From assembly GCA_965199805.1 (NCBI GenBank), contig CBDATO010000003.1, positions 310,001-374,000 of the forward strand: 64,000 nt of DNA, in the 5' to 3' direction. Made by a program: the position numbers and the translations under genes. Below are positions 12,167-19,556 of the stretch, in pieces (within the stretch, counting starts at the first letter, position 1; the number at the start of each line of letters is the position of its first letter). This DNA is from DATAZK01 sp965199805. GTDB taxonomy: Bacteria > Actinomycetota > Actinomycetes > Frankiales > Frankiaceae. Under the pieces are notes generated by a model. It made no database searches and was not told the origin of the DNA. It saw nothing but the letters and a program-made list of their open reading frames with translations.

Positions 12167-12556
12167 ATGGCCGGTTACCCCGACGACCTCAAGTACACCG
12201 TCGAGCACGAGTGGGTGACCACCCCGTCCGGCGATGCCGTGGTGCGCATCGGGATCACCGGATACGCCCAGGAGGCGCTCGGCGACATCGTCTTCGTGTC
12301 CCTCCCCGAAGCCGGCACCGCCGTCGACGCGGGCCAGGCGCTGGGTGAGGTCGAGTCGACCAAGAGCGTCTCCGACATCTACGCCCCCGTCGCGGGGGAG
12401 GTCGTGGCGCGCAACGACGAGCTCGCGGCCAGCCCCGAGCTGATCAACACCGACCCGTACGGCTCCGGCTGGCTGCTCGAGATCAAGGTCACCGACGCCG
12501 CCGCGCTCGAGGGGCTCCTCGACGCGGGTGGGTACGAGGCGCACGTCGGCGGGTGA
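12167..12556 (+). CDS. gcvH: Glycine cleavage system H protein
   Basis: Lipoyl carrier that shuttles the aminomethyl group between the P, T and L proteins of glycine cleavage. The 129 residues match the family. The lipoylated lysine is in GEVESTKSVSDIYAPV, and the C-terminal NTDPYGSGWLLEI is conserved. AAAGGAG lies before the ATG, and a TAGGCT -10 box is at 12128-12133. No gcvT or gcvP is nearby. Its position before the FHA and MerR genes matches the mycobacterial Rv1826-Rv1830 order. Confidence 0.96.
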   Translation: MAGYPDDLKYTVEHEWVTTPSGDAVVRIGITGYAQEALGDIVFVSLPEAGTAVDAGQALGEVESTKSVSDIYAPVAGEVVARNDELAASPELINTDPYGSGWLLEIKVTDAAALEGLLDAGGYEAHVGG

Positions 12557-12627
12557 CCGCGACGGGCTGACCACGACATAAGGTCTGGCGACAACAGCGG
12601 TACCTGACCGAGGGGAGCCGGGGCGTC

Positions 12628-13158
12628 GTGTTCTGTACGCGTTGTGGGCAGCAGAACCCACCTGATGCGCATTTCTGTGCAAGGTGCGGTCAGGAGCTGC
12701 TGCGACCGGGTGATCCGGTGAGTGGCGAGCGCCTCACGGAGACCACGACGCTGACGCTGGGGGCCGACCCGGCGGAGCCGGTCGACGACCACGGTGACGG
12801 GCTGCTGGACAGCGATGCCCGGGCCGCGGTGGAGGCGCTGCCGCCCGGCACGGCGCTCCTGGTGGTCAAGCGCGGCCCGAGCGCCGGCAGCCGCTTCATG
12901 CTCGACCGTGAGCTCACTACGGCCGGCCGGCATCCCGACAGCGACATCTTCCTGGACGACGTCACGGTCTCGCGGCGCCATGCCGAGTTCCGCCGGGCGA
13001 CGGACGGGCACTTCAGCGTCTCCGACGTCGGCAGCCTCAACGGCACCTATCTGCAGCGTGACCGCATCGACGCGCCGGTGCAGCTGTCGAGCGGTGACGA
13101 GGTGCAGGTCGGCAAGTTCCGGCTGACGTTCTTCGCCGCGTCGCCGCAGCCGCTGTGA
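12628..13158 (+). CDS. FHA-domain protein with N-terminal zinc ribbon (GarA/OdhI-like)
   Basis: Forkhead-associated protein of 176 residues. Residues 3-21 form a CxxC-x11-CxxC zinc ribbon (CTRC and CARC). A TETTTLTLG stretch near residue 40 is like the ETT phosphorylation motif by which Ser/Thr kinases control GarA in mycobacteria and OdhI in corynebacteria. The FHA domain is at about 85-170, with GRHPDSDIFLDDVTVSRRHAEF and SLNGTYLQ. By that comparison it would regulate 2-oxoglutarate and glutamate metabolism. The start is GTG at 12628. The next gene begins within its stop codon. Confidence 0.9.
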   Translation: MFCTRCGQQNPPDAHFCARCGQELLRPGDPVSGERLTETTTLTLGADPAEPVDDHGDGLLDSDARAAVEALPPGTALLVVKRGPSAGSRFMLDRELTTAGRHPDSDIFLDDVTVSRRHAEFRRATDGHFSVSDVGSLNGTYLQRDRIDAPVQLSSGDEVQVGKFRLTFFAASPQPL

Positions 13159-14054
13159 GTGCCGGCGCGCTGCCCGACCGGCCTGCTCAGCTGCGCCTCA
13201 CCGACGACATGCTCGACGGGTCGGATCCGGAGTCGACCCCGGGCGCGGTGACGATCGGCGAGGTCCTGGCCGCGCTGAAGGACGAGTTCCCCGAGCTCAC
13301 CATCAGCAAGATCCGCTACTACGAGCGTCAGGGCCTGCTGACCCCGGCCCGCAGCGCGGCGGGCTACCGCAAGTTCACCGGCCAGGACGTCGAGCGGCTT
13401 CGTTACGTGCTGCGGGCCGCCCGCGACCACTACCTGCCGTTGCGCGTCATCAGAGAGCGGCTGCTGGCCGCCGAGGAGCAGAACGCCCGGGCCCGAGCGG
13501 CGCTCACCGCCGACGGTCCGGACCCGGCGGACGAGCCGGATGCGGCCGACGGCGTCGAGGTCGACACCGCCTCGTCCGAGAGCGAGCCGACGATGGCCGA
13601 GGCCGCCCCGGAGGTCTCCGAGGTTCCGTCCTTCGTCGACGCTCCTTCCGAGGTGCCGGAGGCGTTCACCCTGGCGAGCAGCGGCGAGCGCCTCACCCGG
13701 CGCGACCTGCTCCGCGAGAGCGGGCTGACGGCCGAGCAGCTCAACGAGCTCGAGACGTACGGCCTCATCGCGGCGCGGGGCGCGAGCACCAGCTACGAGT
13801 CGGAGTCGCTCGTCATCGCGAAGATCGTCGAGGAGCTCAGCCGGTACGGCCTGCAGGCCCGCCACCTGCGTCCGGCCAAGGCGGCCGTCGACCGCGAGGT
13901 CGGTCTCATCGAGCAGGTGCTGAGCCCGCTGTTGCGGCAGGCGAGCCGTGACGGCCGGATCCGGGCGGAGCAGCAGGCCGGCGAGTACTTGGCGCTGTCG
14001 GTCCGGCTCCATGTGGCCTTGCTGGAGGCTGCGCTGCGAGCGGCCCTCACCTGA
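13155..14054 (+). CDS. ftsR: MerR-family regulator, FtsR/Rv1828-like
   Basis: DNA-binding protein of 299 residues. The MerR winged helix is at about 32-98 (TISKIRYYERQGLLTPARSAAGYRKF). An acidic low-complexity linker (about 118-165) joins a second winged-helix-like region (LTRRDLLRESGLTAEQLNELETYGL) and a helical C-terminus. The orthologue in Corynebacterium, FtsR, activates ftsZ; the same is inferred here from gene order and sequence. GTG at 13155 overlaps the FHA stop (GTGA), so translation is coupled. Confidence 0.85.
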   Translation: MSAGALPDRPAQLRLTDDMLDGSDPESTPGAVTIGEVLAALKDEFPELTISKIRYYERQGLLTPARSAAGYRKFTGQDVERLRYVLRAARDHYLPLRVIRERLLAAEEQNARARAALTADGPDPADEPDAADGVEVDTASSESEPTMAEAAPEVSEVPSFVDAPSEVPEAFTLASSGERLTRRDLLRESGLTAEQLNELETYGLIAARGASTSYESESLVIAKIVEELSRYGLQARHLRPAKAAVDREVGLIEQVLSPLLRQASRDGRIRAEQQAGEYLALSVRLHVALLEAALRAALT

Positions 14055-14154
14055 CGCCAGGGGTTAGGGTCAATCGGTGAGGTCGGACACGGGTCCGGCC
14101 CGAGGGGCTCGTCTTCGTGACTACCCCGAGCAGCCCCAGGCAGGAGGTGTCGCC

Positions 14155-14637
14155 GTGCAGCGGTTGGACATCGTTGGCGTGCGCGTCGAGCTGCCCTCCA
14201 AGCAGCCGATCGTGCTGCTCCGCGAGGTCGGGGGAGAGCGTTACCTCCCGATCTTCATCGGCGCGGTCGAGGCCACGGCGATTGCGTTCGCGCAGGAGGG
14301 CATCGTCACGGCACGTCCGCTGACGCACGACCTCATGCGCGACACGTTGCGGGCGCTCGGCACCGAGCTGTCTCAGGTGACGATCAACGACCTGCAGAAC
14401 GGCGTCTTCTTCGCCACCCTGCACTTCGGCAACGGGGTCGAGGTGTCCGCCCGGCCGTCCGACGCCATCGCTCTCGCGATGCGCATGGAGGTGCCGGTCT
14501 ACGGCTCCGAGGCGGTGCTCGACGAAGCCGGCATCTCGGTGCCCGACGACGCGCCCGCGGATGACGACGGCGAGGTCGAACGCTTCCGTGAGTTCCTCGA
14601 CCACGTGTCACCGGAGGACTTCAACACCGGTTCGTGA
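14155..14637 (+). CDS. Bifunctional nuclease family protein (DUF151)
   Basis: Protein of 160 residues with the DUF151 core: LPSKQPIVLLRE, YLPIFIGAVEATAIA, and SARPSDAIALAMR. Some members have RNase/DNase activity; that is family knowledge, not visible here. The GTG at 14155 is preceded by AGGAGGT 6 bases away and is better supported than the more upstream in-frame start at 14077. It is the Rv1829 equivalent in the conserved gcvH block. Confidence 0.88.
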   Translation: MQRLDIVGVRVELPSKQPIVLLREVGGERYLPIFIGAVEATAIAFAQEGIVTARPLTHDLMRDTLRALGTELSQVTINDLQNGVFFATLHFGNGVEVSARPSDAIALAMRMEVPVYGSEAVLDEAGISVPDDAPADDDGEVERFREFLDHVSPEDFNTGS

Positions 14638-14834
14638 TCATCTGGGTACGCTGTGTAGTTGATAGGGGTCGAGAGACGGCCTGACGGCGACACACCGGGA
14701 GTCATCCTTGAACGCGGTGACCCCGGCTCGTACGTTCGGTCTCCCGGCATCGAGCTGCGGTCCGCACCGCCTCGGCTGTCGTGCCGACAGTGGCATGAAG
14801 CGGACCACCGCTTCGCAGGAAGGCGGAAACCACG

Positions 14835-14906
14835 ATGCAGTCAGGTGACCTGACCGTGTGTGCCGTTCCGTCGTTCCGCGAAGCAGACCTGAAGGCGGCC
14901 CGATGA
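14835..14906 (+). CDS. Possible 23-codon leader ORF overlapping the MerR start
   Basis: ATG at 14835 opens a short frame (MQSGDLTVCAVPSFREADLK and three more residues) that stops with TGA at 14904-14906, overlapping the ATG at 14903 of the MerR gene by two bases. The MerR ribosome binding site (GAAGG) lies inside this frame. The arrangement would couple MerR translation to the leader. The leader's own Shine-Dalgarno (AGGAAGG, 11 bases away) is poorly placed, so it may be fortuitous. Confidence 0.3.
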   Translation: MQSGDLTVCAVPSFREADLKAAR

Positions 14907-15448
14907 CCGATGCTCACCCGCTGAACGAGCAACCGGCGCTCTTCGACGTCCATGACCCCGCTGACGCCGACGACGTCGGTTACCTGGGGCGCACCGCGAT
15001 GGAGGCCGCCGACATCACCTACCGGCAGTTGGACTACTGGGCCCGTACCGGCCTCGTGGTGCCCAGCGTCCGGGCGGCGAAGGGCTCGGGGTCGCAGCGG
15101 CTCTACAGCTTCCGCGACATCCTCGTGCTCAAGATGGTGAAGCGGCTGCTGTCGGTGGGCATCTCGCTGCCGAACGTCAAGGCGGCGATCAATTACCTGC
15201 GTGACCGCGGCGTCGACGACCTCGCGAGCGTCACGTTGATCAGTGACGGTGCGTCCGTCTACGAGATCACGTCCGCCGACGACCTCATCGACCTGCTGGC
15301 CGGGGGCCAAGGCGTCTTCGCGATCGCCGTCGGCCCGGTCGCCTCGGAGACGCGGGGTCGCCTGGCCACCCTGCCGTCCGAGCGGGTGGCGCAGGAGCGC
15401 GACGAGCTGGCCAAGCGCCGGCAGCGCAAGCGGGCCTCGGGCGACTGA
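14903..15448 (+). CDS. MerR-family regulator, Rv1830-like
   Basis: DNA-binding protein of 181 residues with the MerR helix-turn-helix at about 30-105 (GRTAMEAADITYRQLDYWAR, then SQRLYSFRDILVLKMVKRLL). Members in mycobacteria (Rv1830, ResR/McdR) affect growth and division; the role here is inferred from the conserved neighbourhood. ATG at 14903 begins the usual acidic N-terminus. A strong hairpin follows the stop at 15465. Confidence 0.88.
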   Translation: MTDAHPLNEQPALFDVHDPADADDVGYLGRTAMEAADITYRQLDYWARTGLVVPSVRAAKGSGSQRLYSFRDILVLKMVKRLLSVGISLPNVKAAINYLRDRGVDDLASVTLISDGASVYEITSADDLIDLLAGGQGVFAIAVGPVASETRGRLATLPSERVAQERDELAKRRQRKRASGD

Positions 15449-15464
15449 CCCTAGGGTCCGGCCC

Positions 15465-15496
15465 GCCGGTGCGACCCGTCTCCGGGTCGCACCGGC
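15465..15496. terminator. Strong hairpin, probable bidirectional terminator
   Basis: GCCGGTGCGACCCG pairs perfectly with CGGGTCGCACCGGC across a TCTC loop. It sits between the plus-strand MerR gene and the convergent DUF5999 gene. There is no T tract, as is common in this GC range. Confidence 0.75.
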
Positions 15497-15505
15497 ACGG
15501 GCCGG

Positions 15506-15757
15506 TCAGGCCGCGACGGGCTTCGGCAGCTCGGGCTCTCCCGGCTGGCAGCCGGAGGTCTCTCCCGGGCGGCAGCACGTACGCGCGCGGTGCGGTCCTA
15601 CCACCGAGCGGTCCGGCAGCAGGGTTCCGGTGTCCTCGAAGAGGATGAGCCCGTTGCACAACAGGCTCCATCCCTGCTCGGGATGGCCGGAGACGACCCG
15701 GGCCGTCTCGCGACCGGGGTCCTGGGGTTCGGGGCAATGGGGCGAATGCGGGCACAT
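15506..15757 (-). CDS. DUF5999 family protein
   Basis: Small conserved actinobacterial protein, 83 residues, unknown function. The family core EQGWSLLCNGLILFEDTG and LLPDRSVVGPHR are present. The N-terminus MCPHSPHCPEP and a C-terminal CCRPGETSGC give paired cysteines that may bind metal. ATG at 15757 has GCAGGAG 7 bases upstream. It is convergent with the MerR gene and appears monocistronic. Confidence 0.85.
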   Translation of the reverse strand: MCPHSPHCPEPQDPGRETARVVSGHPEQGWSLLCNGLILFEDTGTLLPDRSVVGPHRARTCCRPGETSGCQPGEPELPKPVAA

Positions 15758-15931
15758 GGCGTGCTCCTGCGTACTACTCGATACCTGTGGGAGATGGGCG
15801 CTCGAACGCGTGGGCCGGATTCGAGCGACTGCCGGTCGGTCTTCGGGACCGATGGCGAGTTGGTGGAGTGTTCCATCGGCTCGGGCCCGCTCCTACCTAA
15901 CACGCTCGGCGCAGAAATTGTTGCACGCGCA

Positions 15932-15955
15932 AATCACGGAATGGTCACTGTGATT
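15932..15955. promoter_or_regulatory. Inverted repeat between HAD and DUF5999 genes
   Basis: AATCAC and GTGATT arms flank a 12-base centre. It lies 33 bases downstream of the HAD gene stop and about 175 bases upstream of DUF5999, so it could be a weak terminator or an operator. Confidence 0.25.
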
Positions 15956-15987
15956 CAGCTGAGCGTCATCGCGGCGCCGGCGGCTGG

Positions 15988-16533
15988 TCAGGTCTTGCCG
16001 GAGCCCTCCTGGGCCTGGCCGAGCGTCTCGGTGTAGCCGATCCAGGTGGCCTGCTCGACGGGCCAGCCGTCGGCGCGCAGGGCGTCCACCACCGCGGGGT
16101 CGTCGTCCAGCACCATGGCGACGGTGCGGCGGCTGGCCAGGCGGCGCAGCTCGGCCCGCTTGACGATCCGGGCGGGCCGGCGATCGGCCCCGCGGCGCAT
16201 GATCAACCGGCCGGCCGGCAGGCCCTGGGCGGCGAACCACTGCAGCGTCGTCTGCCGCAACGACTCGGGTCGCCCGGTCAGCCACATGATGTCGTGGGTG
16301 ACGGCGAGCTGCTGCACGCGGGCCACGCCCTCGGGGATCGGGGGATCGTCGGCCGCGGCGGCGAAGAAGGCGTCCCAGTCCTTGCGCCCACCGTCCAGAT
16401 GGGTGAGCCGGTGCCGGACGTCCGCCACGACCCCGTCGACGTCGATCACGGCGACCGGAAGGGGCTTCGCCGCCTGCGCGGATGCCGCCCCTGCGGGCGT
16501 CGCGTCCGGGGGAGCGGTGTCCGGGTCGGGCAT
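15988..16533 (-). CDS. HAD-family phosphatase, polynucleotide-phosphatase-like
   Basis: Soluble haloacid-dehalogenase-fold phosphatase of 181 residues. Motif I is VAVIDVDGVVADVRHRL near residue 28, motif II is the threonine in IMWLTGRPESLR, a lysine lies in RIVKRAELRR, and the acidic motif IV is MVLDDDPAVVDAL. The pattern is that of the 3'-phosphatase domain of T4 polynucleotide kinase, not of trehalose-6-phosphate phosphatase. The substrate is unknown. ATG at 16533 has a leaderless-type -10 (TACCGT) that overlaps the -10 of the divergent GT20 gene. Confidence 0.78.
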   Translation of the reverse strand: MPDPDTAPPDATPAGAASAQAAKPLPVAVIDVDGVVADVRHRLTHLDGGRKDWDAFFAAAADDPPIPEGVARVQQLAVTHDIMWLTGRPESLRQTTLQWFAAQGLPAGRLIMRRGADRRPARIVKRAELRRLASRRTVAMVLDDDPAVVDALRADGWPVEQATWIGYTETLGQAQEGSGKT

Positions 16534-16539
16534 ACCCGG

Positions 16540-16545
16540 ACGGTA
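16540..16545 (-). promoter_or_regulatory. -10 box for the HAD gene (leaderless)
   Basis: Reads TACCGT on the minus strand, 6 bases before the HAD ATG. Its last two bases on the plus strand (16544-16545) are shared with the divergent -10 box. Confidence 0.5.
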
Positions 16546-16549
16546 CGGT
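16544..16549 (+). promoter_or_regulatory. -10 box for the GT20 gene (leaderless)
   Basis: TACGGT, 8 bases before the ATG at 16558, with no Shine-Dalgarno. It overlaps the divergent HAD -10 box by two bases, so the two promoters should compete. Confidence 0.5.
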
Positions 16550-16557
16550 GCTGAGCA

Positions 16558-18243
16558 ATGGACAGCGGCGGGGGCACCGGCAGGAACGACACGGACGACG
16601 CCGGGGGATCAGGTGGCCCGGCCGGTGACACCGGGGCCGTCCCCGAGACGCTCGACCTGCCTCTCGTCCTGCTCTCGCACCGCGGTCCGGTGACGTTCAA
16701 CCGGGAGGGCGAGCGCCGTACGGCGACCAAGGGCAGCGGCGGCCTCGTCACGGCCCTGCTCGGGCTCGCGGAGCACCTGTCGGACGCCGTCTGGGTGTGC
16801 GCCGCGGCCAGCGACGAGGACGCCGTCGTCACCCGTGAGGCCGGCGACGCCGACGTCGACGTGGTCACCTCGCCCACGCCGCACCTGGCGGGAGCCGGTG
16901 AGGCCGACGACCCCGCCACCCCGACCATCTCCGTACGCATGATCGAGGTCGAGCCCGAGGCGCACGAGCAGTTCTACGCCGTGGTGTCGAACCCGATCCT
17001 CTGGTTCATCCAGCACGGCCTGTACGGCCTGACCTTCTCCCCGGTGCTCACCGCCGCCGAGCGGGTGGCCTTCGAGCAGGGTTACGCGGCTGTCAACGAG
17101 ACCTTCGCCGACGCCGTGGCCGACGAGGTGCTCGCCCGCGGCGGCCGGGCGCTGGTGATGATCCAGGACTACCACTTCTACCTGGTGGCCGAGCGCGTCC
17201 GCGAGCGCTGTCCCGATGCGCTTCTCAGCCACTTCATCCACATCCCCTGGCCCGGCCCCGACGCGTGGCGGGTGCTCCCGCCCGACATGCGGCAGCGGCT
17301 GTTGCGCGGGCTGCTGGGCAGTGACGTCGTGGCCTTCCACACCCGGCGCTACGCCCGCAACTTCGTGACCTGCTGCGAGGAGCTGCTCGGGCTGGAGGTC
17401 GACCGCGACGAGCTGTCGATCATGGTCGACGGGCGCAAGGTGCTGGCCCGCAACTACCCGATCTCGGTCGACCCCAAGGCGCTCGACGGCGTACTCGAGT
17501 CCGAGGAGGTGGGCTCGCACGTCACGGCCCTCACCGAGACGTTCCTGACGCCGACGGCCCCCGGCTTCGGTCGTGACCCGGAGCGCGCCGAGGCACCGGA
17601 CGGCGGGGGCGAGCGGCCCCGCAAGCTGATCCTGCGGGTCGACCGCACCGACCCCAGCAAGAACGTGATCCGGGGCTTCCTCGCCTTCGGCACCCTGCTC
17701 GACCAGCACCCCGAGCTGGTCGGCGAGGTCAGCTTCCTCGCCCTGCTGCAGCCGAGCCGCACCGATGTGGCCGAGTACGGCGACTACATCTCGACCATCG
17801 GGGCGGTCGTCGCCGAGGTCAACGCCCGACACACGGCCGGCGGACGCCAGCCCATCGACCTGCGGATGGTCGAGGACTTCGCGCTGGCGGTGGCCGCGTA
17901 CTCGATCTGCGACGTCATCATGGTCAACGCGCTCGCCGACGGCATGAACCTGGTGGCCAAAGAGGTCGCGGTCGTCAACCGGCGCAACGGCGTGCTGGCG
18001 CTGTCGGAGAACACCGGCGCCTTCGAGGAGCTGGGCGAGTACGCCGTCCCGCTGTACCCGTTCGACGTCCAGCAGATGGCCGATGCCCTCTACGCCGCGC
18101 TCACCATGCCGGAGCAGCAGCGCAGCGAGCTCCTGCAGGGTGCCTCGCAGCAGGTGCGGGCCCACGACGTCGGCGCGTGGCTGCGTGCCCAACTGACCGA
18201 TCTCGACCGGTTGCGTGCCGGTCGGGCGGGGGCAGGCCGGTAA
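16558..18243 (+). CDS. otsA: GT20 glycosyltransferase, trehalose-6-phosphate synthase-like
   Basis: Cytosolic GT20 protein of 561 residues, predicted to join a nucleotide-sugar glucose to glucose 6-phosphate giving trehalose 6-phosphate. Family marks: LLSHRGPVTFNR and GSGGLVTALLGL near the N-terminus, the YHFYL and HFIHIPWPGPDAWRVLP stretch, and the donor-site DGMNLVAKE near residue 460. It departs from classical OtsA: the usual VDRLDYTKG is RVDRTDPSKN, and HIPFP is HIPWP, so a different acceptor (glucosylglycerol-phosphate synthase or a VldE/ValL-type pseudoglycosyltransferase) is possible. The first 35 residues are a Gly/Asp-rich tail. No otsB is in the window. Confidence 0.8.
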   Translation: MDSGGGTGRNDTDDAGGSGGPAGDTGAVPETLDLPLVLLSHRGPVTFNREGERRTATKGSGGLVTALLGLAEHLSDAVWVCAAASDEDAVVTREAGDADVDVVTSPTPHLAGAGEADDPATPTISVRMIEVEPEAHEQFYAVVSNPILWFIQHGLYGLTFSPVLTAAERVAFEQGYAAVNETFADAVADEVLARGGRALVMIQDYHFYLVAERVRERCPDALLSHFIHIPWPGPDAWRVLPPDMRQRLLRGLLGSDVVAFHTRRYARNFVTCCEELLGLEVDRDELSIMVDGRKVLARNYPISVDPKALDGVLESEEVGSHVTALTETFLTPTAPGFGRDPERAEAPDGGGERPRKLILRVDRTDPSKNVIRGFLAFGTLLDQHPELVGEVSFLALLQPSRTDVAEYGDYISTIGAVVAEVNARHTAGGRQPIDLRMVEDFALAVAAYSICDVIMVNALADGMNLVAKEVAVVNRRNGVLALSENTGAFEELGEYAVPLYPFDVQQMADALYAALTMPEQQRSELLQGASQQVRAHDVGAWLRAQLTDLDRLRAGRAGAGR

Positions 18244-18312
18244 GCTGCGGCGCAAGGCAGACGCTCCCCGTCGGCCTGACATCCGTTCCCCCTGTCGCCT
18301 GAGGAGCCCCGC

Positions 18313-18507
18313 GTGTCGAGCAACGGCGGTCACGTATCTGCTACCCCGGCAGCCTGGTTGTCGGTGACCCTGGTCGTGCTGGCGTTCATCGTCGGCACGT
18401 TCGCCCTGATCGCCTCGTCGCTGGTGCTCTGGATCATCACCGCCGTGCTGGCGATCGCGGGTCTCGGCTTCGGCGTCAAGTCCAAGATCATGGAGCAGGC
18501 GTACTGA
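18313..18507 (+). CDS. Small two-helix membrane protein with TPAAW motif
   Basis: Protein of 64 residues. GHVSATPAAW at the N-terminus resembles the small actinobacterial HGxxPAAW family. Two hydrophobic helices follow (about 15-35 and 38-55), then a short charged tail (KSKIMEQAY). The GTG at 18313 has GAGGAG 6 bases upstream. Function unknown. The next gene starts 5 bases after the stop. Confidence 0.72.
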   Translation: MSSNGGHVSATPAAWLSVTLVVLAFIVGTFALIASSLVLWIITAVLAIAGLGFGVKSKIMEQAY

Positions 18508-18512
18508 GCTCG

Positions 18513-19538
18513 GTGGCTGCCCCCCGGATCTGGTTCAACCAGACCTATCGCGGCACCTACCAGCTGATCGGCCTGCTCCGCGAGGCGCGTCCGGTGACGG
18601 TCGTCGGCTCGCACCCGGTGCCGTCCGTCCCGTATCTGCAGGTTTGCGACGAGGTCGTCGACGAGCCCGCCTCCACCGGTCGGGCCTTCGTCGACGAGGC
18701 GCTCGACATCTGCCGGCGGCACTCCATCGACGTCTTCGTGCCCGGGCGTGAGATGGAAGCCGTGGCGCGGGCCGAGGCGGAATTCGCAGCGTTCGGCGTA
18801 CGGCTGCAGGTCTCGCCGCCCGACGCCATCGAGACGCTGGCGGTCAAGGCCACCACGTACGAGCTCGCCGCCAAACTTGGTGTCGACATCCCCGCGTACG
18901 AGCTCGTGGAGGACATCGCCGGCTACCGGTCTGCCGTCGAGCGGCTGACAGCGCTCGACACCCCGGTCTGCTTCAAGCCCGATCTCGACCACGGCGGTCA
19001 CGGCTTCCGGCTGCTCGACGAGACCGCCGCCGGCGCAGCGGCGCTCGCCCAGCCGCCCTCGGTACGCATCGCCCCCGCCGTCGCCGACGGCCTGCTGGCG
19101 GAGGCGGGCCGCTTCGATCCGCTGATCGTCAGCGAGTACCTGCCCGGCAACGAGCTCTCCATTGACTGCCTGTCGGCGCCCGACGGCACGCTGCTCGCCG
19201 CCCTGCCACGCAGCAAGGGCGGGCTGGAGTGGACCCGCGAGGTGGTGGACGACGCGCTCGCCGTCGCCGTCGCCCGGGCGATGGTGCAGGGCTGCGGCCT
19301 CCGCTACCTGTCCAACGTGCAGGTGCGCTACGCCGCCGACCGGAGCCGCGGCCCGGTCCTGCTCGAGGTCAACACCCGCGCCGCGTCCGGCATGTACCAG
19401 TCCTGCCGGGCGGCCCGGGTCAACCTGCCGGCGCTCGCGCTGGCCCTCACGCTCGGCGAGCCGGTCGACGTGCCGGAGCCGACCCTCGGCGGCTGCATGA
19501 TCGTCTACAACGAGGCCATGGCTCTGCAGCCGCGCTGA
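18513..19538 (+). CDS. ATP-grasp domain protein
   Basis: Carboxylate-amine ligase-like protein of 341 residues. A Rossmann-like N-terminal domain (about 1-105) precedes the ATP-grasp core: PVCFKPDLDHGGHGFRLL for nucleotide binding, a hinge SEYLPGNELSIDCL, and the metal-binding GPVLLEVNTRAASGMYQS. The substrate and product are unknown. The start is GTG at 18513. It is tightly linked to the upstream small membrane protein and convergent with the kinase gene. Confidence 0.82.
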   Translation: MAAPRIWFNQTYRGTYQLIGLLREARPVTVVGSHPVPSVPYLQVCDEVVDEPASTGRAFVDEALDICRRHSIDVFVPGREMEAVARAEAEFAAFGVRLQVSPPDAIETLAVKATTYELAAKLGVDIPAYELVEDIAGYRSAVERLTALDTPVCFKPDLDHGGHGFRLLDETAAGAAALAQPPSVRIAPAVADGLLAEAGRFDPLIVSEYLPGNELSIDCLSAPDGTLLAALPRSKGGLEWTREVVDDALAVAVARAMVQGCGLRYLSNVQVRYAADRSRGPVLLEVNTRAASGMYQSCRAARVNLPALALALTLGEPVDVPEPTLGGCMIVYNEAMALQPR

Positions 19539-19556
19539 CCTGCCCCTTCGATCGGC

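Noticed and set aside
15988..16533. Trehalose-6-phosphate phosphatase partner for the GT20 gene
   Set aside because: The HAD protein has polynucleotide-phosphatase-like motifs and lacks the OtsB cap and signature; divergent position alone is not enough.
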